Assembly: GCA_964521865.1 (NCBI GenBank)
Contig: CAZFTJ010000003.1
Coordinates: forward strand, 62,001 to 126,000
Reading direction: 5' to 3'
Source: CAYSRJ01 sp964521865
GTDB lineage: Bacteria; Spirochaetota; B62-G9; DRHN01
Length of the DNA stretch: 64,000 nt
Both the position numbers and the translations under genes were made by a program. Positions 54,044 through 62,285 of the stretch are shown piece after piece. Under the pieces are notes generated by a model that was not told where the DNA came from, made no database searches, and saw only the letters and a list, made by a program, of their open reading frames with translations. The first letter of the stretch is position 1, and each line of letters opens with the position of its first letter.

Positions 54044-54933
54044 TCGAGATTATAGAAATCATTATATCTCCCCTTATTGCTTTTATAATCGGGATTTTCT
54101 TCCTGGGGTTATCGAGAAAAATAATGGCTCGAATCCATTGGCGTTACGGACCGCCTCTTGCTCAGCCGGTTATCGATATAATTAAGCTGTTCAATCAAAC
54201 CAGCATAAGCCACGGTGGTATTTTCAATCTAGGGATTATCCTTTCCCTGGCGGGTTCGATGGTGGTGGTTTTGTTTCTACCTATTGGACAGCTCTATCCA
54301 TTAAGCGGCTCCGGCGGTATGCTGGTCATTCTCTATTTAATGCTTTTCGGACCTCTGGGTATAGCCCTTAGCGGCGGTGAAGCGGCTAATCCCAATACCA
54401 GTATAACCATCTCCCGTAAACTTATTCTGACTCTGGGTTATGAAATACCGCTCATATTAATACTTCTCGCGGTGATGACCTATTACAGGAGCATATCAAT
54501 AGTAGAGATAGTAAGAATGCAGCAGGAAACACGCTGGTCCTTACTATTCTTTCCAATTGCAGTTCCGGGCATTGCCTATCTTCTTATTCTTCCGGCAATA
54601 CCGGGAAAAAGGCCCTTTGAGCTTATACAGGCGCCGCAGGAAATTTCATCAGGGCCCATGGTAGAATACGGTGGTAAATTTTTGGCACTGGCAACCATTC
54701 AGCATGCCTTCACCATGTTTATCGGGATAGCCCTGTTTGTAAACCTGTTTTTAGGTGGTGCGAGTAATCCTGGTTTCTTTATTATTAAAATGCTGGTGGT
54801 GTTTGTAGTGGAAGTTTTAATCAACGCCGTTTTCCCGCGCTTCAGGGTTGAACAGGCGTTTAGATATCTGTGCAAGTGGCCTACACTGCTTGCTTTTATC
54901 GGATTAGTTCTAGTCTTTATAATCGAGAGGTAA
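54028..54933 (+). CDS. MBX subunit M (NuoH/NADH dehydrogenase subunit 1-like)
   Basis: This 301-residue membrane protein has about eight helices and NuoH-family motifs: RYGPPLAQPVIDIIKLFNQT, then GLGIALSGGEAANPNT-like (LGIALSGGEAANPNTSITIS), GKRPFELIQAPQEISSGPMV and EYGGKFLALA. It anchors the peripheral electron-transfer arm to the membrane and forms the quinone-like cavity region in complex I relatives. A second ATG at 54037 is an alternative start. Confidence 0.93.
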   Translation: MEYMVIEIIEIIISPLIAFIIGIFFLGLSRKIMARIHWRYGPPLAQPVIDIIKLFNQTSISHGGIFNLGIILSLAGSMVVVLFLPIGQLYPLSGSGGMLVILYLMLFGPLGIALSGGEAANPNTSITISRKLILTLGYEIPLILILLAVMTYYRSISIVEIVRMQQETRWSLLFFPIAVPGIAYLLILPAIPGKRPFELIQAPQEISSGPMVEYGGKFLALATIQHAFTMFIGIALFVNLFLGGASNPGFFIIKMLVVFVVEVLINAVFPRFRVEQAFRYLCKWPTLLAFIGLVLVFIIER

Positions 54934-54935
54934 TA

Positions 54936-55517
54936 ATGGACAGGAACAAGCTTGTAAAATGGTTGAAAGAACCGGCAAAAATGGGCCATAAATATTCGCT
55001 CCACGCAGTCTATTTTTGTACTGGATGCGGGATTATCGAGGTACCGCCCTGTATAACAGCTCGCTGGGATGCAGAGAGGTTCGGAGTGATACCGGTAGCT
55101 ACTCCCAGGCAGGCAAACTTATTCTTAATTACGGGCTATGTTTCAGTGAAAACCTTGAAGGCTATAATAAGAACCTACGAACAGATGCCGGAGCCGAAAT
55201 TTACAGTCGGTTTCGGTTCCCGCCCTGTAAACGGTGGGATGTACTGGGATTCATATAACACTATAAAGCATCTTGATAAATATATTCCTGTAGATGGTTG
55301 GATCGCCGGATGCATGCCGAGGCCCGAAGCCATATTTGTCGCAGTGACCCATCTCTGGACATTGATTGATAAAGAAATGGCAAATGGGTATAAAAAATAT
55401 CGGGAGAAGTATAGATACTATCGTACAAACCAGGAACAGCTTTTTGGTAAACTTGAATGGCCTCCTCTATTTCCAGCAGGAGATACATATGAGCAACTCG
55501 CTAAAGAAAAAAGTTGA
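54936..55517 (+). CDS. MBX subunit J (NuoB-like), iron-sulfur ligand replaced
   Basis: This 193-residue protein is NuoB/MbhJ-like: FCTGCGIIEVPPCITARWDA (Cys28, Cys31), then TPRQANLFLITGYVSVKTLK, PKFTVGFGSRPVNGGMYWDS and IAGCMPRPEAI (Cys126). The family's third ligand lies in G-A/S-C before NSGG/PVNGG; here it is Arg96 (CGC at 55221-55223), one transition away from Cys (TGC). The proximal 4Fe-4S cluster would thus lack one normal ligand. ATG 54936 is chosen since it follows the previous stop and starts the conserved part; the longer frame upstream is overlap. Confidence 0.9.
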   Translation: MDRNKLVKWLKEPAKMGHKYSLHAVYFCTGCGIIEVPPCITARWDAERFGVIPVATPRQANLFLITGYVSVKTLKAIIRTYEQMPEPKFTVGFGSRPVNGGMYWDSYNTIKHLDKYIPVDGWIAGCMPRPEAIFVAVTHLWTLIDKEMANGYKKYREKYRYYRTNQEQLFGKLEWPPLFPAGDTYEQLAKEKS

Positions 55518-56007
55518 ATCGGTCTTTAGAGATATCCGTATAAGCACTCCCGAGGAAAACAGGCTTGTTATATCCGTAAAAAAGGACTCGGTCCTGTCTG
55601 TTCTGAAATTTTTGAAAGACCAAGGGTATGAGCATCTGGCTCTGGTGTCCTGTGTAGACTGGATCGAAGAAAAGGAGTTCGAGCTGGTTTACATACTCTC
55701 CGCTTATATGAAGGAGGAGGATGCTGGGCATACGGAAAAAGAGAAAATAAATATAATAATAAAAACAAGAATTTCCAGGGAAACACCGGACTTCTTCACA
55801 GTTATTCCCATATTTAAAACTGCTGAACCTTACGAGCGTGAACTTCACGAACTTTACGGAATACACTTCGAAGGTCACCCAAGACAAACACCCTTGTTCC
55901 TGGAAAGGGATTATAAAATACCTCCTTTCAGAAAGGATTTCGATACGAGAAACTATGTTAAAGAAGTCTTTGATAAAATTCCCTTTGTCGAAGATAAGAA
56001 TAAATAA
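55489..56007 (+). CDS. MBX subunit K (NuoC-like)
   Basis: This 172-residue hydrophilic protein has the NuoC core: FLKDQGYEHLALVSCVDWIE, a middle strand region, and the signature YERELHELYGIHFEGHPRQT, then PLFLERDYKIPPFRKDFD. It sits between the B- and D-like subunits in complex I relatives. GCAGGAG precedes the ATG. It overlaps subunit J by 29 bases. Confidence 0.93.
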   Translation: MSNSLKKKVESVFRDIRISTPEENRLVISVKKDSVLSVLKFLKDQGYEHLALVSCVDWIEEKEFELVYILSAYMKEEDAGHTEKEKINIIIKTRISRETPDFFTVIPIFKTAEPYERELHELYGIHFEGHPRQTPLFLERDYKIPPFRKDFDTRNYVKEVFDKIPFVEDKNK

Positions 56008-56049
56008 TAACGATTATGAGCTGATTATCATGACAATGGCCGAGGAAAG

Positions 56050-57192
56050 ATGGAGATCATAAATAAGAATCCAAACAGTAAGGCAGTTGATTCTACCAGA
56101 GAGCTCGAGCTTTATTTTGGGCCTCAACATCTGGGAATGGTAGGTAATTTCAGCATAACCCTGAAGGTTGAAGGCGACCGGATTCTGAAGGCTGAATCCA
56201 ATCCCGGATACCTGCACAGGGGCTTTGAAAAGCTCATGGAATTAAGAAAATGGATACAGAATTTCCCCATGGTGTGCCGGATAAACGTGGTGGAGCCCGA
56301 TTCCATGGAAATGGTGTATTCAATGGCGGTGGAAAAACTGGCGGGTATCGAAGTGCCGGAAAGAGCGCACTATGTAAGGAGCATTTGTCTTGAGCCTGCC
56401 CGGGTTGTTTCCCATCTGTTTGGTTTGTGGGCTTATGCGAACATGCTTGGTATTGACACCGTTGCTCAATGGGCTATGTACCACCGCGACCTTGTTCTTG
56501 ATCTTTTTGAAGAGCTCACCGGTGGTAGAGTTTATCATATTTACATATGGCCCGGCGGAGTAAGGAGGGATTTCCCGCAGGGGTTTAAAGATAAAATCGT
56601 AAATAAATTACATTCCATAGGCGGTTGTGTACCGGATTACGATGCCACATTTTTTAATAACCGTATCTTTTACCAAAGATCCAAGGGAATAGGAAAGATA
56701 ACTCGGGAAGAGGCTAAAGAAATGGGCGCAACCGGTCAGATTTTACGGGCAACCGGAATGAAGTACGATATCCGGAAGGTTGAGCCATATGCCGCCTACG
56801 CTCAGGTGCCGTGGGATGTTCCCACAAGAGAAGACGGGGATGCCTATTCGAGAATATGGGTAGTTCGGGATGAGATGATCGAAAGCGTTCACATGATATT
56901 TAAACTCCTTGATAAAATGCCCGAGGGAGAGATCTATAACCGGGTACCCAACCCGTTCAAATGGAACATACCGAAGGGAGAAACGTATGTGAGATGTGAG
57001 TCTTCACGTGGAGAGCTTGGACTCTACATGGTGAGCAATGGCGAAGATAAGCCCTACCGGGTGCATTTCAGAACCCCTTCCTATCCCCATGGCCTCACTG
57101 TACTGGAAAAGGCATTAATAAATGAAAGTATAGCCGATGTGGGCAATACCATGATCAGCCTGTATGTGGTTGCTTCAGAGATAGATAGATAA
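56050..57192 (+). CDS. MBX subunit L (NuoD-like, without [NiFe] cysteines)
   Basis: This 380-residue protein belongs to the NuoD/[NiFe]-hydrogenase large-subunit superfamily. It has LYFGPQHLGMVGNFSITLKV, NPGYLHRGFEKLMELRKWIQ and the late CESSRGELGLYMVSNG. The two CxxC motifs that hold nickel in hydrogenases (near RICGxC and DPCxxC) are both missing. At the first place the sequence reads PMVCRINVVEPDS. So it is not a hydrogenase. This matches the MBX and complex I branches. The ATG at 56050 follows GAGGAAAG. Confidence 0.93.
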   Translation: MEIINKNPNSKAVDSTRELELYFGPQHLGMVGNFSITLKVEGDRILKAESNPGYLHRGFEKLMELRKWIQNFPMVCRINVVEPDSMEMVYSMAVEKLAGIEVPERAHYVRSICLEPARVVSHLFGLWAYANMLGIDTVAQWAMYHRDLVLDLFEELTGGRVYHIYIWPGGVRRDFPQGFKDKIVNKLHSIGGCVPDYDATFFNNRIFYQRSKGIGKITREEAKEMGATGQILRATGMKYDIRKVEPYAAYAQVPWDVPTREDGDAYSRIWVVRDEMIESVHMIFKLLDKMPEGEIYNRVPNPFKWNIPKGETYVRCESSRGELGLYMVSNGEDKPYRVHFRTPSYPHGLTVLEKALINESIADVGNTMISLYVVASEIDR

Positions 57193-57216
57193 TAAACCTC
57201 TTGAGGGATATTTATT

Positions 57217-59070
57217 ATGCCCAAGCGAAGCATTGTAAGTCCGTTTAAATCAATCAGGTTTCTTTTCAAAAAGCCAAAGACTTTGAGATACCCCTTCGAG
57301 CTTAAAGAGCCGTCGCCCCGATACAGAGGCTTTCATCTCAATGATTGGGAAAAGTGCACAGGCTGCGGGAATTGCGCAGATTTATGCCCAAATGAGGCTA
57401 TAACTATGGTGGAGATACCCGATTTAAAGCCCAAAGCTGGCCAGAAAAACGAACGGCCTAAACTGGATTACGGCAGATGCTGTTTCTGTGGTTTATGTGT
57501 GGATATCTGTCCTCCCGGTTGTTTACGACTCTCCAGGGATTATTTTCATATACACTTTGATACCACTACGTATGTTTTCTTTCCCAAGGACGAAAAAACA
57601 GAAGAAGAAAAATTTCTCCCTCCCGATACATATTCTGTGCTAAAGGCAAGCCTTTCACACCGCAAACAGAATTATGAAGGATTTGTTTCTGATCTCAAAT
57701 ATTCTCTGTTTGAAACCGAGCGCGTATCCATGCCGGAGGTTATACCCGAGGAAAGAAAACTTACCTTTGTAGAACAGGTCATAGGATACAATAGAGAAGA
57801 AGCGGAAAGAGAGGCTTCCCGGTGCCTGGAGTGCAAACTCTGTGAGGACGCATGCCCGGCGCATCTTAAAATTTCAGACTATGTCCGGGCTATTTTTGAG
57901 GATAAACCGGAAGAATCTTTGAAGAAAATATTCGAGGATAATCCGATTCCTTCCATCTGTGGAAGGATTTGCATGAAACACTGCGAGGAAGCCTGCTCTT
58001 TAAGTATACGAGGGGAAGCGTTAGCTGTAAGGTGGCTGAAAAGATACGCTGCAGATGCCGTCAAAGATTATAAAACCACACTGGAGCTCAGGCCGGCTCC
58101 ATCAACCGATAAAAAGATAGCCGTCATCGGTGCAGGACCAAGCGGTCTGGCTGTTGCTTATTTTCTTATTCTGAAAGGGTATACGGTGGTAGCATTCGAT
58201 GCTCTTCCCGGCGGCGGCGGCATGATGCGGATAGGGCCGCCCCTGTACAGACTTCCTATCGAAAGCATAGACAAAGACGTGAACAACATAGCTTTTCTGG
58301 GAGTTGAATTCCGGTTCAATACCAGAGTAGGAAAGGACGTTTTGTTTGAAGATCTTTTGAATCACTACCAGGCAGTCTTCCTGGGAATAGGAACCACGGT
58401 AAGCCTCTCTACCAGGGTGAAGAACTCCGAAAAATGTGCTTTGGCTCTCGATTTCCTGAAAGAAAACAAAATTGGAAAGGGAAGTAAAGCGGGCAGGGAT
58501 ATTATTATTATAGGCGGCGGTAATGTAGCCATGGACGTAGCCAGGGAGTCAATAAGAAGGCAACATATGGAATATCCTGGCGATAAAGTTATCACCAAAA
58601 CGGTATCGTTGGAAAACTGGGAAGAGATGCCGGCATCGGAGGAAGAAATTGAAGATGCCAAAGCAGAAGGGATAGAGTTCAATCCTGCTTGGGGACCGAA
58701 GGAAGTTGTTCTGGATGAAAAGGGAAATGTAAAAGGGCTTCGATGTATGAAGGTAAAATCGGTATTCGATGAGCAGGGAAGGTTTAATCCTGCCTTTTAC
58801 GAGGAAAATCAGATGCTCCTGGAAGGAGATATGATAATTGAAGCCATCGGTCAAAGACCGGATTTCTCATTCATGCCCGAGAAATTATTCAATAAACTCG
58901 AATTTACCGAAAGAAGAAAAGTTAAAATTGATGAAAACGGTATGACCTCCATTCCCAATGTGTTTGCAGGAGGAGATATAGTTAATTTGAATCTGGATGC
59001 TGTAACTGCAATTGCCGATGCAAAAATTGCTTCGGAGGGAATAGATAAATTTTTATCCGATTGTACCTGA
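57217..59070 (+). CDS. MBX subunit N fused to a GltD/NfnB-like NADPH oxidoreductase
   Basis: This 617-residue protein ends the operon. Residues 40-105 form a NuoI/MbxN-type double-cluster domain (CTGCGNCADLCP, Cys47-57; CCFCGLCVDICP, Cys88-98). After a linker comes a GltD-like module: CLECKLCEDACP (203-213) and CGRICMKHCEEAC (248-260) for further clusters. The FAD loop is VIGAGPSGLAVAYF (303 on) and the NAD(P)H loop IIGGGNVAMDVARES (432 on), with Arg443 and following RR suited to NADPH. A late GGDIVNL closes the FAD site. It would link NADPH to the membrane complex. I recall the same arrangement in the Thermotoga maritima mbx locus. Confidence 0.92.
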   Translation: MPKRSIVSPFKSIRFLFKKPKTLRYPFELKEPSPRYRGFHLNDWEKCTGCGNCADLCPNEAITMVEIPDLKPKAGQKNERPKLDYGRCCFCGLCVDICPPGCLRLSRDYFHIHFDTTTYVFFPKDEKTEEEKFLPPDTYSVLKASLSHRKQNYEGFVSDLKYSLFETERVSMPEVIPEERKLTFVEQVIGYNREEAEREASRCLECKLCEDACPAHLKISDYVRAIFEDKPEESLKKIFEDNPIPSICGRICMKHCEEACSLSIRGEALAVRWLKRYAADAVKDYKTTLELRPAPSTDKKIAVIGAGPSGLAVAYFLILKGYTVVAFDALPGGGGMMRIGPPLYRLPIESIDKDVNNIAFLGVEFRFNTRVGKDVLFEDLLNHYQAVFLGIGTTVSLSTRVKNSEKCALALDFLKENKIGKGSKAGRDIIIIGGGNVAMDVARESIRRQHMEYPGDKVITKTVSLENWEEMPASEEEIEDAKAEGIEFNPAWGPKEVVLDEKGNVKGLRCMKVKSVFDEQGRFNPAFYEENQMLLEGDMIIEAIGQRPDFSFMPEKLFNKLEFTERRKVKIDENGMTSIPNVFAGGDIVNLNLDAVTAIADAKIASEGIDKFLSDCT

Positions 59071-59090
59071 ATTATGACTCATAGTGCCGC

Positions 59091-59114
59091 TTATACGGAG
59101 CTCATTCCGTATAA
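59091..59114. repeat. REP-like hairpin element, copy 3
   Basis: TTATACGGA, the loop GCTCAT and TCCGTATAA form a perfect 9-bp stem. It differs from the copies at 44109 and 62022 by a paired change (A-T for C-G). It sits between two convergent genes and might also help termination, but no U-run follows. Confidence 0.6.
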
Positions 59115-59125
59115 TAGGAAAATGA

Positions 59126-60286
59126 TTAATGGACAACACCCTTCCAGAGCTTCCTCTTCCGTATAAACGAACGGTACATCTTTGCAGCATTGTAGTAGTC
59201 GTTCATTGCATGAAACCCGCTCTCGATATCTGCCCTGTACAGCTCCAGGAGGTTGGGGAAGTATGGTGAGGAAAAAATCTCTCTGCGTCTTTTGTCGGGT
59301 AAACTATGTATACCGCCGATTATCATGTGGTTTTCCACGAGAAAAAGTATCTCCTGCATATCCCTGTAAACAAAGTTGAAACGTCTGAGCACATTTCTGG
59401 CAATCTTTTTACTCTCTCCTGCATGATTGGGAAACGGGCTCCCGTTTCCTCTGCTGTACGTTCTCGCCTTGCCCGTGTCGTGAAGGAGAATCGCCATCAT
59501 GAGATTTCTATCCTGCTTTTTTACACACTGCAGGCATCTGAGTGTGTGGCGGAACGCATCCCCTTCCGGGTGATGGTCCTTGTCATGCTCTACATCCTTT
59601 AACCGGGATAGTTCGGGGAGAAGCGCTTCGAGCACTCCCCAGTCATCGAGCATGGACAACGCTTCAAACGTACGTTTTGAAACAAGTATGTTGAGAAAAG
59701 CCTCTATGATTTCTTCGTCGCTTTTTCTATACACGTCCAAATGGGACCTTTTTTTTAAAAACGAAACGAGGTCCCTGTCAATTATAAATCCGGTATCACT
59801 GTATATCTTCGCCGCTTTGAGAGCAATCGCGGGGTCTTTTTCGGCCGCCCGAACGGGGGTATTTATGGTACTTATATACCCCTGCTTGAGCAGATTAAAA
59901 GAACCGAGGGGGTCGTAAAATTTTTGTTTTTCGATGTCATAAAAAAAACCGTTGATGGTGAAAAGCTCCGGTTCAAGAGCCTTGAGAAACAGCTCACTGT
60001 GCTTTTCGAGTATGCCCGGGATGCGCACGGTATTTGTTGGAAAATCCGAAACATAGAAATAGACCGGGGCACCTGAATTGCGGAGAAAGGCGTGCTCACG
60101 TCTTGTTTTCCTGAACTGCAGATCAGGAAAAAGTTTCGAAAGCTGGGACAGGTCGGCGGTTGTCACAATATTGATATCCTGCGGGTCTCTAAAGAGGAGC
60201 ATCTCTCTCGCCGTTTTAAAGGCATAAAAGGCTTTAAACCCCGCCTTAAGAATTTTTTCACCGCAGTATTCAGAACTGAACCCCAT
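59126..60286 (-). CDS. HD-domain protein related to CCA-adding tRNA nucleotidyltransferase
   Basis: This 386-residue protein has a poly(A)-polymerase-like head in residues 1-165 and an HD domain at about 250-350 (HTLRCLQC; MMAILLHDTGKARTYS; FPNHAGESKKIA). In the head the usual catalytic pair DxD appears as DIN (Asp37, Asn39), and no clear GGxVRD loop is seen (REMLLFRDPQDIN). So nucleotide transfer is doubtful, while the HD phosphohydrolase site looks complete. The end has short basic residues (SFIRKRKLWKGVVH). A true CCA enzyme may be elsewhere. The convergent MBX operon ends 55 bases away. Confidence 0.75.
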   Translation of the reverse strand: MGFSSEYCGEKILKAGFKAFYAFKTAREMLLFRDPQDINIVTTADLSQLSKLFPDLQFRKTRREHAFLRNSGAPVYFYVSDFPTNTVRIPGILEKHSELFLKALEPELFTINGFFYDIEKQKFYDPLGSFNLLKQGYISTINTPVRAAEKDPAIALKAAKIYSDTGFIIDRDLVSFLKKRSHLDVYRKSDEEIIEAFLNILVSKRTFEALSMLDDWGVLEALLPELSRLKDVEHDKDHHPEGDAFRHTLRCLQCVKKQDRNLMMAILLHDTGKARTYSRGNGSPFPNHAGESKKIARNVLRRFNFVYRDMQEILFLVENHMIIGGIHSLPDKRRREIFSSPYFPNLLELYRADIESGFHAMNDYYNAAKMYRSFIRKRKLWKGVVH

Positions 60287-60413
60287 TGAAAAAGACCATC
60301 CTCTCTGCAGAGAAAAGGCAAAACCTTCCCTTCCACTCCGAAGCCCCCCGGTTTTTGAAAGGACTCATTTAAACTGGAGTGGCCGAGACACCTTCCAACC
60401 TGTTCGGCGGCAG

Positions 60414-61994
60414 TCAATGCCTGAAATGTCTCAACCCTGTATACACCATTGCAATGCCCGCCCTGTTACATGCGGCAACAATGTCATCATCCCGTATTGA
60501 ACCACCCGGCTGAATGACAGCGGTGATCCCATGTTTCGCCGCGAGCTCAATTGTATCCTCTTTCGGAAAGAAAGCGTCGGACGCCAGAACGGCGCCGCCT
60601 GCCCTCTCACCCGCCTTTGAAACAGCCATAAAAGCCGCATCAACCCTGCTCATCTGCCCGGCTCCAATGCCGACTGTTTTTGCGCCCCCTTCCGCCTTCC
60701 GTGCAAGAACGATAGCGTTGGATTTGACATGCTTGGCAACCTTCCACGCGAAAAGCAGTGTGTCGATCTGCTCTTCAGTTGCCTTCTTCACGGTAACCGA
60801 ATCAAGCTTCCCTTTGCCGATTTCTTCGGTATCTCTTGTCTGTATCAGAACACCACCGACAACTCTCTTCATATCGTAATCGTATATCTCTTTTTCCTTT
60901 GCAAAACCGCCGGCCTGCAGAATACGGAGATTTTTCTTTTCAGAAAATACACGCATCGCAGCTTCTTCGAACCCCGGGGCAATTACACACTCAACAAATC
61001 CTGCATCCAGTATGGCTTCGGCAGTGTCGGTGTTCACCGTTTTGTTGCATCCGACGATGCTTCCAAATGCGGAAATCGGATCGCATGCATGAGCATTTTT
61101 AAAGGCATGAACGAGAGACGACGCAACAGCTACGCCGCATGGGTTTGTGTGCTTGACGATGCTGCAGGCAGGCACGTCGAACTCCTTCACTATCTCGAAA
61201 GCCGCCTCGATGTCCAGTATATTGTTGAATGAAAGTCCCTTCCCCTGAAGCTGCGAAGCCTGAGCGACGCCGCTTACCCTTATATCCGGGTTTGTATAAA
61301 ATGCGGCCCGCTGATGCGGGTTTTCTCCATACCGCAAGTCCTGCTTCTTTTTAAAATAAAAACTCACGGAATCCGGAAACACATCCGTACCCTTGTGCAC
61401 TATCTCACTGTGCATATAACTTCCGATGATCCCGTCATAGTAGGAGGTTTTTTCAAACACCGCCATTGCAAGCTGCGCCCTCGTCGAGAGTGAAATCGAT
61501 CCCTTATCCTCGATCTCTTTCAGAACAGGATCGTAGTACCGGGGCTCGGGTACCACACACACGTACCTGTAATTCTTTGCAGAGGACCTGAGCATCGAGG
61601 GCCCTCCGATATCTATATTCTCTATTGCTTCTTCAACGGTTGTATCAGGATTTTTTATTACTTCTTCGAAGGGGTACAGGTTGATAACGACAAGGTCGAA
61701 TGGGATGATGCCGTTTTCCTCCATCTGCTTCAGGTGCGCAACATCATCCTTTCTGGCCAGTATTCCGCCGTGTATCTTTGGATGAAGGCTCTTGACCCTT
61801 CCGTCGAGTATTTCAGGAAAACCGGTATATTCGGATATTTTTGTTACCGGAATACCGTATTCGGTCAGCGCGCGGGCTGTACCGCCGGTAGAGAATATTC
61901 GAATATTCCGTGTGTGAAGTCCCTTCGCGAGTTTTTGGAGGCCTGTTTTATCAGAAACACTGATTATGGCGTTTTTAACTTTCAACTCAGACAT
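60414..61994 (-). CDS. purH: Bifunctional AICAR transformylase / IMP cyclohydrolase PurH
   Basis: This 526-residue enzyme catalyses the last two steps to IMP. The N-terminal MGS-like IMP cyclohydrolase domain (1-150) has KNAIISVSDKTGLQKLAKGL, ILDGRVKSLHPKIHGGILAR and GGPSMLRSSAKN. The C-terminal AICAR formyltransferase domain has YGENPHQRAAF, CSIVKHTNPCGVAVA (catalytic Lys-His pair) and VLASDAFFPKEDTIELAAKH. It ends GIAMVYTGLRHFRH. I choose ATG 61994 because GGAGGGAGA lies just before it; an in-frame ATG five codons upstream also exists. It is probably expressed from a promoter in the 290-base spacer to its right. Confidence 0.97.
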   Translation of the reverse strand: MSELKVKNAIISVSDKTGLQKLAKGLHTRNIRIFSTGGTARALTEYGIPVTKISEYTGFPEILDGRVKSLHPKIHGGILARKDDVAHLKQMEENGIIPFDLVVINLYPFEEVIKNPDTTVEEAIENIDIGGPSMLRSSAKNYRYVCVVPEPRYYDPVLKEIEDKGSISLSTRAQLAMAVFEKTSYYDGIIGSYMHSEIVHKGTDVFPDSVSFYFKKKQDLRYGENPHQRAAFYTNPDIRVSGVAQASQLQGKGLSFNNILDIEAAFEIVKEFDVPACSIVKHTNPCGVAVASSLVHAFKNAHACDPISAFGSIVGCNKTVNTDTAEAILDAGFVECVIAPGFEEAAMRVFSEKKNLRILQAGGFAKEKEIYDYDMKRVVGGVLIQTRDTEEIGKGKLDSVTVKKATEEQIDTLLFAWKVAKHVKSNAIVLARKAEGGAKTVGIGAGQMSRVDAAFMAVSKAGERAGGAVLASDAFFPKEDTIELAAKHGITAVIQPGGSIRDDDIVAACNRAGIAMVYTGLRHFRH

Positions 61995-62021
61995 TCTCCC
62001 TCCCCTCATGTGTACATGCCG

Positions 62022-62048
62022 TTATCCGGACGCTTCGCATCCGGATAA
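62022..62048. repeat. REP-like hairpin element, copy 4
   Basis: TTATCCGGA, the loop CGCTTCGCA and TCCGGATAA: a 27-base element that aligns without gaps to the copy at 22070 (CTTCGC shared in the loop, paired changes in the arms). It lies 28 bases upstream of the purH start codon. Confidence 0.65.
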
Positions 62049-62285
62049 TGTCGAAGATGCCGCAGGTGCTGTCAAGTACCGAAGGTGACTGTGGTACTGA
62101 AAGTACAGCCGGTGCAAGCGCCAGGCACTATGAAGTTTTCCCTTTCAGCGGGACGATGAGCCTGTCTAAAGCTCCCTGAATTGTTTGTTGAACAGTGTCG
62201 AGGTTCAAAAATGCAGGATAACCTTCCCTGCTGCTTCACTGCCTCATGCCTGCGCACGAAGGAGAGCTGATCCGCCGTTTACGTA

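Noticed and set aside
56050..57192. Annotation as [NiFe] hydrogenase large subunit
   Set aside because: Both nickel-binding CxxC motifs are missing; the sequence fits the MBX/complex I branch.
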